The position numbers and the translations under genes were made by a program. A DNA stretch of 64,000 nucleotides, taken from NCBI GenBank assembly GCA_958009055.1, contig OY253653.1:1-64000 (forward strand), read 5' to 3'. This document shows positions 29,710 to 39,845 of this stretch, one piece after another; within the stretch, counting starts at the first letter, position 1; every line of letters starts with the position of its first letter. The DNA is from Choricystis sp. odSpoLacu1. Taxonomy: Eukaryota; Chlorophyta; Trebouxiophyceae. The notes under the pieces were generated by a model that searched no databases, was not told where the DNA came from, and worked only from the letters and a program-made list of their open reading frames with translations.

Positions 29710-29961
29710 CGGCGTGGTGGTGGTTGGCGGCGGGCGCCCGCGCGGTTGGTGGAAATGGGCACAACGCACTGTCGACACCAGGCAGAGGCGCGACAGGGGG
29801 CTCTGCTTGGCGGCGGGGGCGGAGGGAGGCACAGAGAAATTGCGGGGGAGTGAGACGGGCCGCATCTGTCGCCCTGCCGTCTCGACACCCCCCCCCAACC
29901 CCCTTTTCCCACCCCCTCCCGCCAGCGTGTCGGTTGGTGCTTCAATCACGCACACACCTTC

Positions 29962-31054
29962 TCACTCCCCAGCCACCACCCCACCCCCACACGCCCGCAC
30001 CGCCGCCTCGCGCGCCGCCAGGACGCGCGCCACGGCGGGCCCCCCGCCCGCCGCGCGCGCGGCACGCGCTGCCGCCGTCAGCAGCTCCACCGCGCGCGCC
30101 GGGTCGAGAGCCGCCACCTGGGCAGCCTCTGCTTCAGCTGCGGCTGCCTCCACCGCGTGGCGCGCCCGAAACTCGGCCTCTATTTCAGCGGGAGGCGGCA
30201 ACACGCTCGCGGTCAGCACAGAGGCTGGGCTCGCGCTGTCGCCTCCTTCTCCCGCCAACCCCGCCCGCCGCGCCGCCCGCAACACTTCATACGCCGCCCT
30301 CACCTCCCCAAACGCGGCACTGGTGCCGCCCCGGTCGGGGTGGGCGGCCGTCGCGGACTGGAGGTAGGCGCGCCGAATCGCGCGCTTGTCGCCGGCGCGG
30401 TCCAGGGGCAGGCCGAGCGTGGCGGCAGCCGTGAGGATGTCGGAGGATGGGGGGCGCGCGGCGGGCGGTGCAGGAGGAGTCGAAGCAGTGCGTTTCTTGG
30501 AGGCGTCCGCACGCGCGACCGCCACGCGCGCGGCCTGCAGGGCCGCCTGCACGGGCGCCGCCCCGGGGGCAGCTGCATCCGCCGCACTCAAAGCGGCCAC
30601 CGCGGCCGAGTGAGCACCGGACGCGGTCAAAGCCAAGCCCAGCCTGTACAGTGGTTTGGCGGGGCAGGCAGCTGCCCCTCGCTCCCCACCACCCCCGCCC
30701 TGCTGCTTCCTGCACTCGGCCACCGCGCCCCGCGCCGCGGCGACAGCAGCGCGCGCGTCCCTGCAGGCCAGGGCCGCGGCCGACAGGTTGCACAGCAGGG
30801 CGTAGCGCGCGGGCGCGGTGGCTTGCGTCGGAGGCAGGGCGGCCAGCGCCGCCCGGAAGCAGGCGGCCGCGCCGGCGGCGTCGCCAGAGGAGAAGGCGAG
30901 GGTGCCTCTGTGTGCGTGTGGGTGGAGAAAGGAGAGGAAGGTTAGTCTGTTTGGTCGGCGGGCAGGCAGCGGCCGGTAACTGCCGCCCCGCTTATGCGTC
31001 GGCCCCTCGTCACACACACGCTCACCGCTGCCAGTGCCGTTTGACGTCTTCCAT
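29962..31054 (-). CDS. TPR-plus-J-domain co-chaperone
   Basis: Exon 1 (31026-31054) encodes MEDVKRHWQ and joins exon 2 (29962-30907) at R|GTLAFSSGD in phase, giving 324 residues. Residues 1-130 form TPR-like helical pairs (GDAAGAAACFRAALAAL, YALLCNLSAAALACRDARAAVAAARGAV, PLYRLGLALTASGAHSAAVAAL). Residues about 185-240 are a J domain with the HPDRGG motif (AYLQSATAAHPDRGG) that stimulates Hsp70 ATPase. The order resembles DNAJC7/TPR2. The J domain is short, and the C-terminal helix is Ala-rich. Intron 1 contains G/T-rich then pyrimidine-rich sequence. Confidence 0.8.
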
Positions 31055-31444
31055 GAGGGCTCTGCGTGTGTGCGTGTCAGAAGGCCTGGTGTGAAGGCGT
31101 GTGTGTGGACGGCCGGGTCTGGTGGCGTGTGCTGTGTCGAGAGAGAGAGAGCGAGGGGAAAACAACCGTTTCCACTCTCGCGCGTTTTTTTTTTTTGTTT
31201 TTGTTTTTTTCCGTTTGCGCGCCCCTCTCGCTGTGCGCACGCACACACACACACGCACGCTCGAGACTCACCTCTCACAAACACACGGTGCGCACATCGG
31301 ACGCGCAGTGGGGCGTGCAGGAGTCGGGCGTGCCTTGCTCCGCCCCGCGTGGGCCAAACCGCCGCTGACGCCCATTTTCCCCCTCTTTCTCCCCCAGCCG
31401 ACACACGACGCCTCCGTCTCCCCCCCACACTGACACTTGACAAC
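31055..31444. promoter_or_regulatory. Divergent promoter region
   Basis: This stretch of 390 bp separates the TPR/J gene and the coiled-coil gene. It holds a GA tract (31139-31155), a T-run with TTTTTGTTTTTG (31188-31212) and a CA tract at 31241-31258. No exon was found. Function is inferred from geometry. Confidence 0.4.
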
Positions 31445-34400
31445 ATGGCCCACGGCCTGGGTGGCGTGGTCAGTCGGCCCGACGGTAAGTTTGTGCGGGG
31501 GTGTGCAAACGGTAATCGCAATGCGGCGAAGTGCGCGCGCGCGCGCGCGCACGCCCGCCGCGCCTCCCTCCCCCACCTCCACTGCGCTGCCACACTCTTG
31601 ACGCGCGTTTGAAGACACAACGCGTCGTTGAGTCACAGGCGACACGGGGAAGGAGGCTGCGTTGGCCTCGTGTCCACTGCCGCGCCCCTCTATCTCGCAT
31701 GCCGCCAACCGACCTCCTTTCCCTTCCCACCCACAGCCGTCCCCGACACCCCCCCCCGCTCCGTCCGCCGTGCCGCCGACTCGGCCCGCGTGCTCAACGC
31801 CACCCTGGCCCGCCTGGCCGAGGTGGAGGGCGAGCTGGACCGCGTGCGGCGCAAGCGGCTGGACGACGCGCGCCGCGCAGACGGCGCGCGCGACGCGGCG
31901 GCCGCCGCCGTGGCGGCGCGGGATGCAGCCACCGCGCGCTCGGCCGCGCTGGAGGCTGAGTTGACGGCCGCGAGGCGGGCGGAGGATGCTGCGAGGCGGG
32001 CTGCTGACGACGCGGCTGCTGACGCGGCTGCGGCACGCGCGGCTGCTGCCGCCGCAGACGCTGCCCTCTCAGCCGCCCGTGTGTCGTCCACTCTGGACGC
32101 CGACTCTGACAGACGGCGGGCGAGGTTGGAGGAGGAGGCGGCGACCGCCACCGCACGGTGCGCGGCTGCCGACGCGACGGCGCGCGCTGCGGCCGACCGT
32201 GCGGCGGCCGCGGAGGCTACTGCCGCGGCCGCCGACTCGCGCGCGGCCGCGTTGAGGGATGAATTGACCGCTGTGCGGCGCGCCCTGGACGCTCTGCGGA
32301 CGGACTCGGCCGCCGCCAACGACGCGGCCGCAGGGCGCGCGGGGGAAGCCGACGCTGCCCGCGCGCGCGCGCGGACGCTGAAGCTGCCGCCGCCCGCGCC
32401 GACGCGGCGCGCCTGCGGTCTGAGCTGACCGCCGCCCGTGAAGCGGCGGCCGCCAAGGGCGCCCTGCTGGCTGAAGCGGTGGCCGCCCAGCGGCGTGCAG
32501 TGGACGGCGCGGCCGACACGCGCGCCGCAGTGGCAGCCGCCCAGGCGGCCGCCACAGCTGCCGAAGCCCGCGCCAAGGACGCGGAGGAGAGGGTGGCTCG
32601 GGAGTCAGCCGCCCGCGCGGCCGCCACGGCTGCCGCGGATCGGTTGCAGGAGGACCTGGCCGACGCGCGCGCGCGTGCTGCGTCCGCGGTGGTTGACGAC
32701 AGTGAACTCAAGGCCGCGCGCGCGTCCCTCGCCGCCGCCACGAATCGTGTGGCAGCTCTGCAGACTGAACTGGACCGGCTCACCGCCTCCTCCGCCTCCG
32801 ACGCCCAAGCCGCGGCCGCCGCCCTGGCGTCTGCGCGCGACGACGCGGCTGCCGCCGCGACGGCCGCCGCGGGAGACGTCGCGGCCGCGCGCGCGGCCGC
32901 CGCCGCCGCCTCATCCGCCGCCGACTCCCGCATCGCCGCCCTGGAGGCCGCCCTGGCAGATGCCAAGCACGATGTCGCGGTGGCGGTGGCGGCCACGGAC
33001 GACGCGGTGGCCGCCGCGCGCGAAGCCACGGCGGTCGACCGCGCGCGCGTCGCGGCCGCACTGGATGCTGCGAAAGCGGAGGCCGAAGCAGTGCGTGCAG
33101 ATCTGGCACGTGCTGTCGATGACGCCGCCTCTGCCCGGGCCGACATCGACGCCGCCCGCGCTGAAGCCTCCACTCTGCGCTCCAAACTGGACGACGCGAC
33201 GGCTGCCCTGGCCTCCGCCCTCGCCACCGGCCGCGCCGACGGCGCCGCCGCTGTCGAGCGGGCGCGTGCTGAAACGGTGGCTGCTCGTGCGGAAGCTGAC
33301 GCGGCCCGTGCGGAAGCGGAACGTTTGACCGCTGTGCTCGAAACCGCGCGCGCCGACGCGGCCGCGCGTCAGGAGGCTGCCTTCACCGAAACCACCGCCC
33401 TCAAAGCACGCCACGCGGCCGAGGTGGCCGACCTGGCGGCCACCGCTGAAGCCGCCCGCGCTGACGCGGACGCCGCGGAAGCGGTGGCCGAGGAGCGGGT
33501 GGCGGCCGCGAGGCGCGAGGCGGAGAGCGAGTCTGCGCGGCTGGCCGCGGCGCTCGCGGCGGCGCGCGTTGCGGCGGATGCTGCCTCCGACGCTGTGGCT
33601 GCCGCCCGCGCTGCTGCCGATGAAGCGGTGGCTGACGCAGCTGCTGCCCGGGACGAGGCTGCCGCCTCGAGGCGCGACCATGAAGCCGCGGTCGCAGCCG
33701 TCGCCACCGTGCGCCAAGCCGCAGAGGCGCGCGTCCTGGACGTGCAAACTGCGGCCGCCGAGGAAGCCGCCCGGTTGAGGGCGGAGCGGGATGCTGCTGC
33801 CGCGGCGGCTGCATACTCCTCCACCGCGATCGCGGTGGAGCTGGATGCCGCCCTGGAACGCGCGGCGGCTGCTGAAGCGGCGGCCGGTGAAGCGGCCACC
33901 GCGCTCGCGTCGGAGGCTGCCGCCCGCGAACGCCTCGCCGCCGAAGTCACCGCCGCCCGCCTGGAGGCTGACGCCTCCCTGGCCTCTGCTCTTAAAGCCG
34001 CCCGCACCGCCGCCGATGAAGCCGCCGCCACGCTGGCGGGCGTGACGGCCGCCCTGGACGGCGCGCGCGGCGACGCCGACGCGGCGCGCCGCGCGGCGGC
34101 GGACGCCGCCGACCGCGAGGCGGCAGCGTTGGAGCGGGCTGCCGCGGTGGAGCGGGAAGCTGGTGCCATCGTGCAGGCGGCTGAAGAGGCGGCCGACGAG
34201 CCGAGGCGTGTGGCGGCAGAGATGGCTGCTGCTGCTGCCACGGCCGAAGCGCGCGCCGCGTCTGCCGAGGCTGCGGCTGCGTCCGCCCTGGAGCGGGCGG
34301 CCGCCGCTGAAGCTGACGCGTCGGCTGCATTGGCGAGGGCTGCTGCCGCTGAAGCCTCTGCCGGTGACTCAGCCACTCTCCAAGCTGAACTCGCGACCGC

Positions 34401-35700
34401 TCACGCCGCGTGCGACGCGGCCACCGCGGCTGCCGCCGACGCGCGCGCCCGGTTTGACGATGAGCTGGCGGCCGAGCGCCAGCGCGCGCGGGCTGCGCTG
34501 GATGATGCGAAGGCCGCAGCTGCAGCCGCCGTGGAGGCGGCGCAAGCCGCAGCTGCGGCCGCCGTGGAGGCAGCGTCTGCCGACGCTGCTGCCCGCCTCG
34601 CTGCCGCTCAAGCCGAGGCCACCGCCCAAGTCGACGCCGCCCGCGCCGCCGCTGCCGACGTGGAAGCCGAGCTGCGGTCTGAGCTGCGGTCTGCTGCTGC
34701 CGCGGCTGCCGCTGATGCCGAGCTCGCAGAGAGCGAGGTGGACGCGCTGAAAGCGCACGCCGTCAAAGTGGAGGGTGATCTCGCGACCGCTTGCGAACAC
34801 GTGCGCGAGGTTGAAGACCTCGTCTCCCGCCTCCAAGCCGACCTGGAGGTCGCCCGCGCTGATGGCGGGGAGGCAGCTGCGATGGCTCGTGCTGAAGCTG
34901 ACGCAGCCACCGCGCGCGCCACCGCCGCTGAAGCCGCGGTCGCGGCCGCGCGCGCTGAACTCTGCGCCGCCCTCGACACAGCCCGCGACGCACTCGCCGA
35001 CAAGGATGCCGCCACCTCGGCCGCGCGCGCCGACATTGCGGCCGCTCGCGCTGAGGCTGCCACCGCGACCACGGCGGTGGAAGCTGCCACCCGCGCCAAG
35101 GCCGCAGCCGACGCGGCCGCGCGCGCGGCGGCCGCCGACCGCGACGCCGCGCGTGCGGCTGCCGATGCAGCCGCCGCCACCGTGGCCGCTGCCCGCGAGG
35201 ACGCGGACGCAGCTGCTGCCGACGCGGACGCCGCCCGCCGCGAGCTGGGCACCACGCTGGAGGCGCTGGGGGCGGCCGAATCCATGCTGTCCCAGCGCGA
35301 TGAAGAACTCACCGCCGCTCAAGACGAAACCGCGGCCGTCTACCGCGCCGCGGCTGCCGCCAAGGCAGAGGATGATGCTCTGAGGTCTGACATCGCGGCC
35401 CTGGAGAGTTGCGTCCGCCTGCTGACGGTGCGCGTGGGGGGCGGCGACGGCGCGGCCGCCGCGGCAGCGGCGGCCGTGGCTGCCACCCCTCAGCCTCGGT
35501 CCCGGGCGGTCCGGTTGTCGGCTGTGTCGTCGGCTGCGGCTCAGGCGGGCGCAGCGGCGGCGCTGCATGCTGCCACGACAGCGTTGAAGAACGCGCGCGG
35601 TGTCGACGCTGACTTAGTCGCTCGCATCGAGGCCGCGTGCGAGGGTGGCAAAGGCGGCCGGGGCAGCCCGATGCGGGTGCCGCTGGGGGCGAGGCAGTGA
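31445..35700 (+). CDS. Giant Ala-rich coiled-coil protein
   Basis: Exon 1 (31445-31484) encodes MAHGLGGVVSRPD; after a GTAAGT...CAG intron, exon 2 (31737-35700) continues AVPDTPPRSVRRAADSAR. About 1,333 residues. From residue 30 onward nearly everything is Ala/Glu/Asp/Arg heptads, for example ARLAEVEGELDRVRRKRL and LRSELTAAREAAAAKG, with recurrent AEARA and AADRA blocks. A non-coiled tail of about 90 residues ends SPMRVPLGARQ. The frame shifts once inside a GC dinucleotide run at 32360-32373, consistent with one extra GC unit. The coil is reminiscent of myosin-tail or structural proteins, but no family is identifiable, because composition alone gives weak similarity to many coils. Cytoskeletal or centrosomal roles are possible. 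Confidence 0.7.
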
Positions 35701-35837
35701 TGAGGGAAGAGAGTGTGTTGGGTGGAGTGGGTGGGTGGGGAGAGGTCTTGGGAGGTTATCATACAAAAAACGAACGAAACGCGCTCTCTCGTTCATCCAC
35801 ACCATCTGTCGATTTGTTTCTCCTTTCCGCCAACATA

Positions 35838-36854
35838 ATGCCTTCCCTCCCCCGCCTGCCTGCCCGCCGCGTGGTGGCGCGCCGCGCCGTCATCCCTCGC
35901 GCCTCCACCGCCCCCACCGCCATCGTGACGGGCGCGTCCCCCAATTCCATCGGCGTCGAAACCGCCAAAGCGCTCGCGGCCCGTGGCTACGCCGCCACCC
36001 TGGCCTGCCGCGACCCGGTGAAAGCGGCTGCTGCCGCGGACCAGGTGGCGTCCGTCACCGCCAACGGGGGCAGCGTGACGACGGAGGTGCTGGACCTGGC
36101 CGACTTGGCCAGCGTGCGCGCGTTTGCGGCACGGTTCGCGGACGCCTCCCCCTCCCTCGACCTGCTCATCAACAACGCGGGCGTCATGGCGTGCCCCCTG
36201 GGCCGCACGGTGGACGGGTTTGAAATGCAGATGGGGACAAACCATTTGGGGCACTATGCGCTGACGCTGCGCTTGCTGCCGTTGTTGTTGAGCGGTGGTG
36301 GTGGCGACTCCTCCCCGCGCCTCCACACCCCACGCGTCGTCACGCTGGCCTCCTCCGCCCACCAGTTTGGGAGGCTGGACTTTGACGACCTGAACTATGA
36401 TAGGAAGCCGTACAATGCTTGGCGTGCCTACGGCGCGTCCAAGCTGGCCAACGTCCTGTTTGCGTCCGAGTTGGCTCGCCGTGCGCCGCGTGGCAGCCTC
36501 ATCTCGCACAGCGTGCACCCTGGCGTCGTCAACACGGAGCTCGCCCGCCACTTGATCGACCCCGCGTCCTCCCCCGCGTGGCAGCGCCCCCTGTTTGCGC
36601 TGACCGCGCGCTTCCTCAAGACGCCGCCCCAGGGCGCCGCGACGTCGGTGTATGTGGCGACGAGTGAGGATGACGATGTGGTGGCCACCAATGGTCAGTA
36701 CTATGCAGACTCCAAGCTCAAGCGGCCGAGTGCTGATGGGTTGGATCTGCGGGCTGCCACGCGGTTGTGGGACCTGTCTGCCGAGCTGACGGGGGAGGAT
36801 GGGACCGCGGGGGGGCTGTTGGTGGGGCCTCCTAAAGTGGCGGTGGCGGTGTGA
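35838..36854 (+). CDS. Short-chain dehydrogenase/reductase, copy 1
   Basis: Intronless, 338 residues from the ATG at 35838. The N-terminal 30 residues (Arg/Ala-rich) look like an organelle transit peptide. The Rossmann domain has AIVTGASPNSIGVETAKALAARG, ACRDPVKAA and LLINNAGVMACP. The catalytic Ser lies in VVTLASSAHQFG and Tyr/Lys in AYGASKLANVLF. The arrangement resembles the retinol-dehydrogenase/TIC32/WWOX group, where the NADP(H)-dependent enzymes act on hydrophobic carbonyls or alcohols. The glycine motif is atypical: TGASPNSIG has an extra residue and loses one Gly compared with TGxxxGIG. A second copy follows 80 bp downstream in the same direction. Confidence 0.88.
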   Translation: MPSLPRLPARRVVARRAVIPRASTAPTAIVTGASPNSIGVETAKALAARGYAATLACRDPVKAAAAADQVASVTANGGSVTTEVLDLADLASVRAFAARFADASPSLDLLINNAGVMACPLGRTVDGFEMQMGTNHLGHYALTLRLLPLLLSGGGGDSSPRLHTPRVVTLASSAHQFGRLDFDDLNYDRKPYNAWRAYGASKLANVLFASELARRAPRGSLISHSVHPGVVNTELARHLIDPASSPAWQRPLFALTARFLKTPPQGAATSVYVATSEDDDVVATNGQYYADSKLKRPSADGLDLRAATRLWDLSAELTGEDGTAGGLLVGPPKVAVAV

Positions 36855-36934
36855 GTGTGTGTGGGCAGTGTGTGGTAGCAACGGTGAGGGTTTGCAAAAC
36901 AGGCATTTGGGTCGGGTTTTCAGTCGTCCCCCCG

Positions 36935-37852
36935 ATGCCGTTTACCGCCATCGTCACCGGCGCCTCGCCCGGCTTCATCGGCCTCGAAACAGCCAAAGCT
37001 CTCGCGGCCCGTGGCTACGCCGTCACCCTGGCCTGCCGCGACCCGGCGGCCGCAGCGTCCGCGGTCGCCGAGTGCGCGCTCGCGGCCGCGGCCGGCGGCT
37101 GCGTGCGCTCCGACGCGCTGGATCTGGCAGACTTGGCCAGTGTGCGTGCGTTTGCTGCGCGGTATGCGGAAACATCGTCAAAGCTGGATGTGCTCATCAA
37201 CAACGCGGGCGTCATGGCGTGCCCGCTCGGCCGCACGACTGACGGTTTTGAAACCCAGTTTGGCACCAACCACCTGGGCCACTACGTGCTGACGCTGAGG
37301 TTGTTGCCGCTGCTGCTGGCGAGCAGAGAGAAGGAGGCGGCGCACACACACAAATCGCGCGTCGTCACGCTGGCCGCGATCGCGCACCGCGCTGGGTGGC
37401 TGGACGTGGACGACCCCAACTTCCGCCGCCGCCGCTACAACCGCCTCGTGGCTTACGCGCAGAGCAAGCTGGCCAATGTGTTGTTTGCGACTGAGCTGGC
37501 GCGGCGCAGTGGGGGCGCGATCATTTCGCACGCGGTTGACCCGGGCGTCGTGGCGACGCGCATCGTGCGCCACATCGTGGATCCTGCGACTGCGCCGTCG
37601 TGGCAGCAGCCGGTCATCAACCTTGTGACTTGGTTTCTCAAGACTCCTGCCCAAGGGGCAGCCACGTCGGTGCATGTGGCGACGAGTGACGACGACGCTG
37701 TTGTTCGTGAAAATGGGTTATACTTCAAAGAGTGTGCAGCCGTCCCCGCCAGCGCGGCGGCGTGGGATGTGACCACTGCGGCGAAGCTTTGGGAGGTGTC
37801 TGCCGAGTTGACGTGGAAGGATGGGACCGCGGGCGGGCTGTTGGTGGCGTAG
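36935..37852 (+). CDS. Short-chain dehydrogenase/reductase, copy 2, catalytic Ser lost
   Basis: Intronless, 305 residues, clearly a tandem duplicate of the upstream gene: AKALAARGYAVTLACRDP, NNAGVMACPLGRTTDGFE and NHLGHYVLTLRLLPLLLAS are near-identical. It lacks the transit-like N-terminus of copy 1 and starts directly at MPFTAIVTGASPGFIGLETA. Tyr/Lys are kept (AYAQSKLANVLF). In the catalytic-Ser segment the sequence is VVTLAAIAHRAG, with Ala where copy 1 has Ser. In SDRs that Ser stabilises the substrate oxygen, so activity may be lost or changed. Short spacing (80 bp) and shared C-terminal TAGGLLV support recent duplication. Confidence 0.87.
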   Translation: MPFTAIVTGASPGFIGLETAKALAARGYAVTLACRDPAAAASAVAECALAAAAGGCVRSDALDLADLASVRAFAARYAETSSKLDVLINNAGVMACPLGRTTDGFETQFGTNHLGHYVLTLRLLPLLLASREKEAAHTHKSRVVTLAAIAHRAGWLDVDDPNFRRRRYNRLVAYAQSKLANVLFATELARRSGGAIISHAVDPGVVATRIVRHIVDPATAPSWQQPVINLVTWFLKTPAQGAATSVHVATSDDDAVVRENGLYFKECAAVPASAAAWDVTTAAKLWEVSAELTWKDGTAGGLLVA

Positions 37853-37883
37853 GCAATGAAATGAAAAATGGAAAACAAAAATT

Positions 37884-39003
37884 TTACACACACATGTTCT
37901 GCCTCTCCTTCTCAACCGCCCGCCTGGCAAACGTCAGGTACCCGGTGTGCCCCCTGGCCACCGCGTCCGGCTTGGCCACCACGACACCCACCCTGGCCGC
38001 GGCAGCCGCTTCGGGGTCGCCACCACTGGCGGCGTCGCCGCGCGCCCTTTTGTCCCACCCTCCCAAAACATCCATCGCCAACCCCTCCCGCCGCACCTCC
38101 ATGCCGCGCAGCAGCAGTTCGTGGGTGACGGTGGCGGCGAAGCCTCCACTGCGGGCCAGGGCGGCGCACGTGCGCTGCACTTGTTCGATGCAGGGCGAAA
38201 AGGAGCAGAGCACGCCGTCGGGGCGCAGGCACGCTGCGGCGGAAGGTACGGCAGCCCAGGGGGCGGGCAGGTCCAGGAACACGGCGTCCGCGGACGCGCC
38301 CTCGAACGCGGCACCAAAGCCGTCTGCCTGGACGTCACGCACGTGGCTGGTGACGACGCCGGCGAGGCCGTGGGATGAGAATTCAGCCGCTGCGGCTGCT
38401 GCCCTCCCCGTGTGAAACTCAAACGTGTGCACAGAGCCGCCCGGGTGCACTGCCCTGGCTAAAGCATGGGTCAGGGAGCCCGACCCAGTGCCACACTCGA
38501 GGATGACAAAGCCGGGGGCGAGCTCCATGAGGGAGGTCGCTAAAGCAATGTCGGCTGGATACAACACCTGCGTCCTGTGCCTCAAGCACCGCGTCCACAG
38601 CTCGGGCGTGGGGGCCAGCAGGGTGGCGCGCCCGCCTCCATTGCGCGTGGTGACGCGGGAGCCGTAGGGCAGGCCGACCCAGTCCTAGTGTGGTGGTGTG
38701 GGGAGGGTGGGTGGTGCGTGGTCGATAGAAAAAAACAAAAGCGAGCCGTTCCATCATCTCATCCCTCCCTTCCACCAACTCACATCATGGTGAAACACGC
38801 CATACTGGTTCTGGTACGTCTCCCCCGCTGTCACCACCAGCTGGCGCAGCCGGTCGCGCGCTTCAAACAGAACGACGGTGTCGCCGTGGCGCAGGCGCGC
38901 GCGCCTGTCAGTGCGGCGGGGGGGGGGGGGCGGCCGCGTCCGCGCCGGCGGCCTCCCACGCTGACACGGCGGCGCGGGAGGCGTCGTCGGCGAGGAGGAC
39001 CAT
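37884..39003 (-). CDS. TRM61: tRNA (adenine-58-N1)-methyltransferase catalytic subunit
   Basis: TRM61/TRMT61A with TRM6 makes m1A58 in tRNA T-loops. Exon 1 (38784-39003) starts MVLLADDASRAAV and, after skipping one base in a 13-C run (38918-38930 on plus), reads LRHGDTVVLFEARDRLRQLV and QNQYGVFHHD. Exon 2 (37884-38684) continues DWVGLPYGSRV, LLAPTPELWTRCLRHRTQVL and YPADIALATSLMEL. The SAM motif is ILECGTGSGSLTHALAR, with HTFEFHTGRA and DAVFLDLPAPWAAV; SFSPCIEQVQRTCAAL and GHTGYLTFARR are family hallmarks. The start at 39003 rests on that frame change; without it exon 1 ends at a TGA. About 339 residues. Confidence 0.9.
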
Positions 39004-39499
39004 GAGGAGGGGTCGCGACAAAAAAAAACTAGGAGTGTGCGGAATGTGGCGGCCGACCGAATTTACTGCCGTTGTTTTTTATTGAAGAAGCTGCGCCGCC
39101 AAGTTTCTGCGTCCCTGCAGCTTGACAACGCGTGCCGTGACACCTGCCACACGCAAACGCACAACGCCAGCGGTGAGTGTGGTCGTGCGAGAGGAAAGGG
39201 AAAAGGGCGACCCGCATTGCGGCTAGACCCGACGTCGAATTGCGGCTTGCCCCGCCGCCGAGGGGCCCGCCAGCGGGCACGCCTTTAGCCGCCTCTAGTT
39301 TCGGTGCTGTGACGTGCGTTTACACGGTGGGAACGTGAGCCGACCAAACTCACCTCTTTTTCTTCTTTTCTCTTACCCTGCCCAAACCACAGGCCAACAC
39401 CACCCCCGCCCCCGCCCACTTCTTCACCACCGAAACACGGACACAAACGCACACACACACTAGCCACTGAAAAACACACACACTCTCCCTCCCGAGTAC
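39004..39499. other. Divergent intergenic region
   Basis: This stretch of 496 bp separates TRM61 (leftward) and the small basic gene (rightward). It holds CA tracts at 39445-39460 and 39474-39483 just before the ATG at 39500, a TTTTTTATTG patch near 39074 and CTTTTTCTTCTTTTCTC at 39356-39372. No supported exon. Confidence 0.45.
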
Positions 39500-39826
39500 A
39501 TGTCCAAAAAGAACTCGAAATCGACGCGCGCGCGCATCCTGGCCGCCGACGCTGCCCGCGAGCGCGCCCTCGCCGCCAAATCCGCCATCAAAGCCAAGAA
39601 ACGGGCCGCCAAGGCAGCCGCCAACCCTCTCACTGGCGTCAAGCGCAAGGTCAAGGGCGTGCGCGTCAAAAAAGGGGTCCGCATCAAGGGCATCAAGGTG
39701 GTGGACTCCGAATCCAAAAGGGCCGCTATCGCGGCGTTGAGGGAGGCGGCGGCGGAGACGCGCATGGTAGTGGACGGCGACGGCATTAAGAAAGCCAAAA
39801 AGGGCGACGCTGTGATGAAGCAGTGA
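39500..39826 (+). CDS. Small Lys-rich basic protein
   Basis: One exon of 108 residues, MSKKNSKSTRARILAADAAR to GDAVMKQ. Lys and Ala dominate; a helical N-half (RERALAAKSAIKAKKRAAK) is followed by short VKGVRVKKGVRIKGIKVVD strands and an acidic/basic tail. The composition suggests a nucleolar, ribosome-associated or chromatin protein. I do not recognise the family. The ATG follows a CA tract. The next gene starts 20 bp after its stop, so the two share very little intergenic DNA. Confidence 0.6.
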   Translation: MSKKNSKSTRARILAADAARERALAAKSAIKAKKRAAKAAANPLTGVKRKVKGVRVKKGVRIKGIKVVDSESKRAAIAALREAAAETRMVVDGDGIKKAKKGDAVMKQ

Positions 39827-39845
39827 AGAGAAAGAGAATGGAAAC

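Noticed and set aside
32217..35568. Several Ala/Ser-rich minus-strand frames opposite the coiled coil
   Set aside because: GCC/GGC-type codons mirror into Ala, Gly and Ser on the other strand. The plus strand has the GT-AG intron, the ATG and the continuous heptads.
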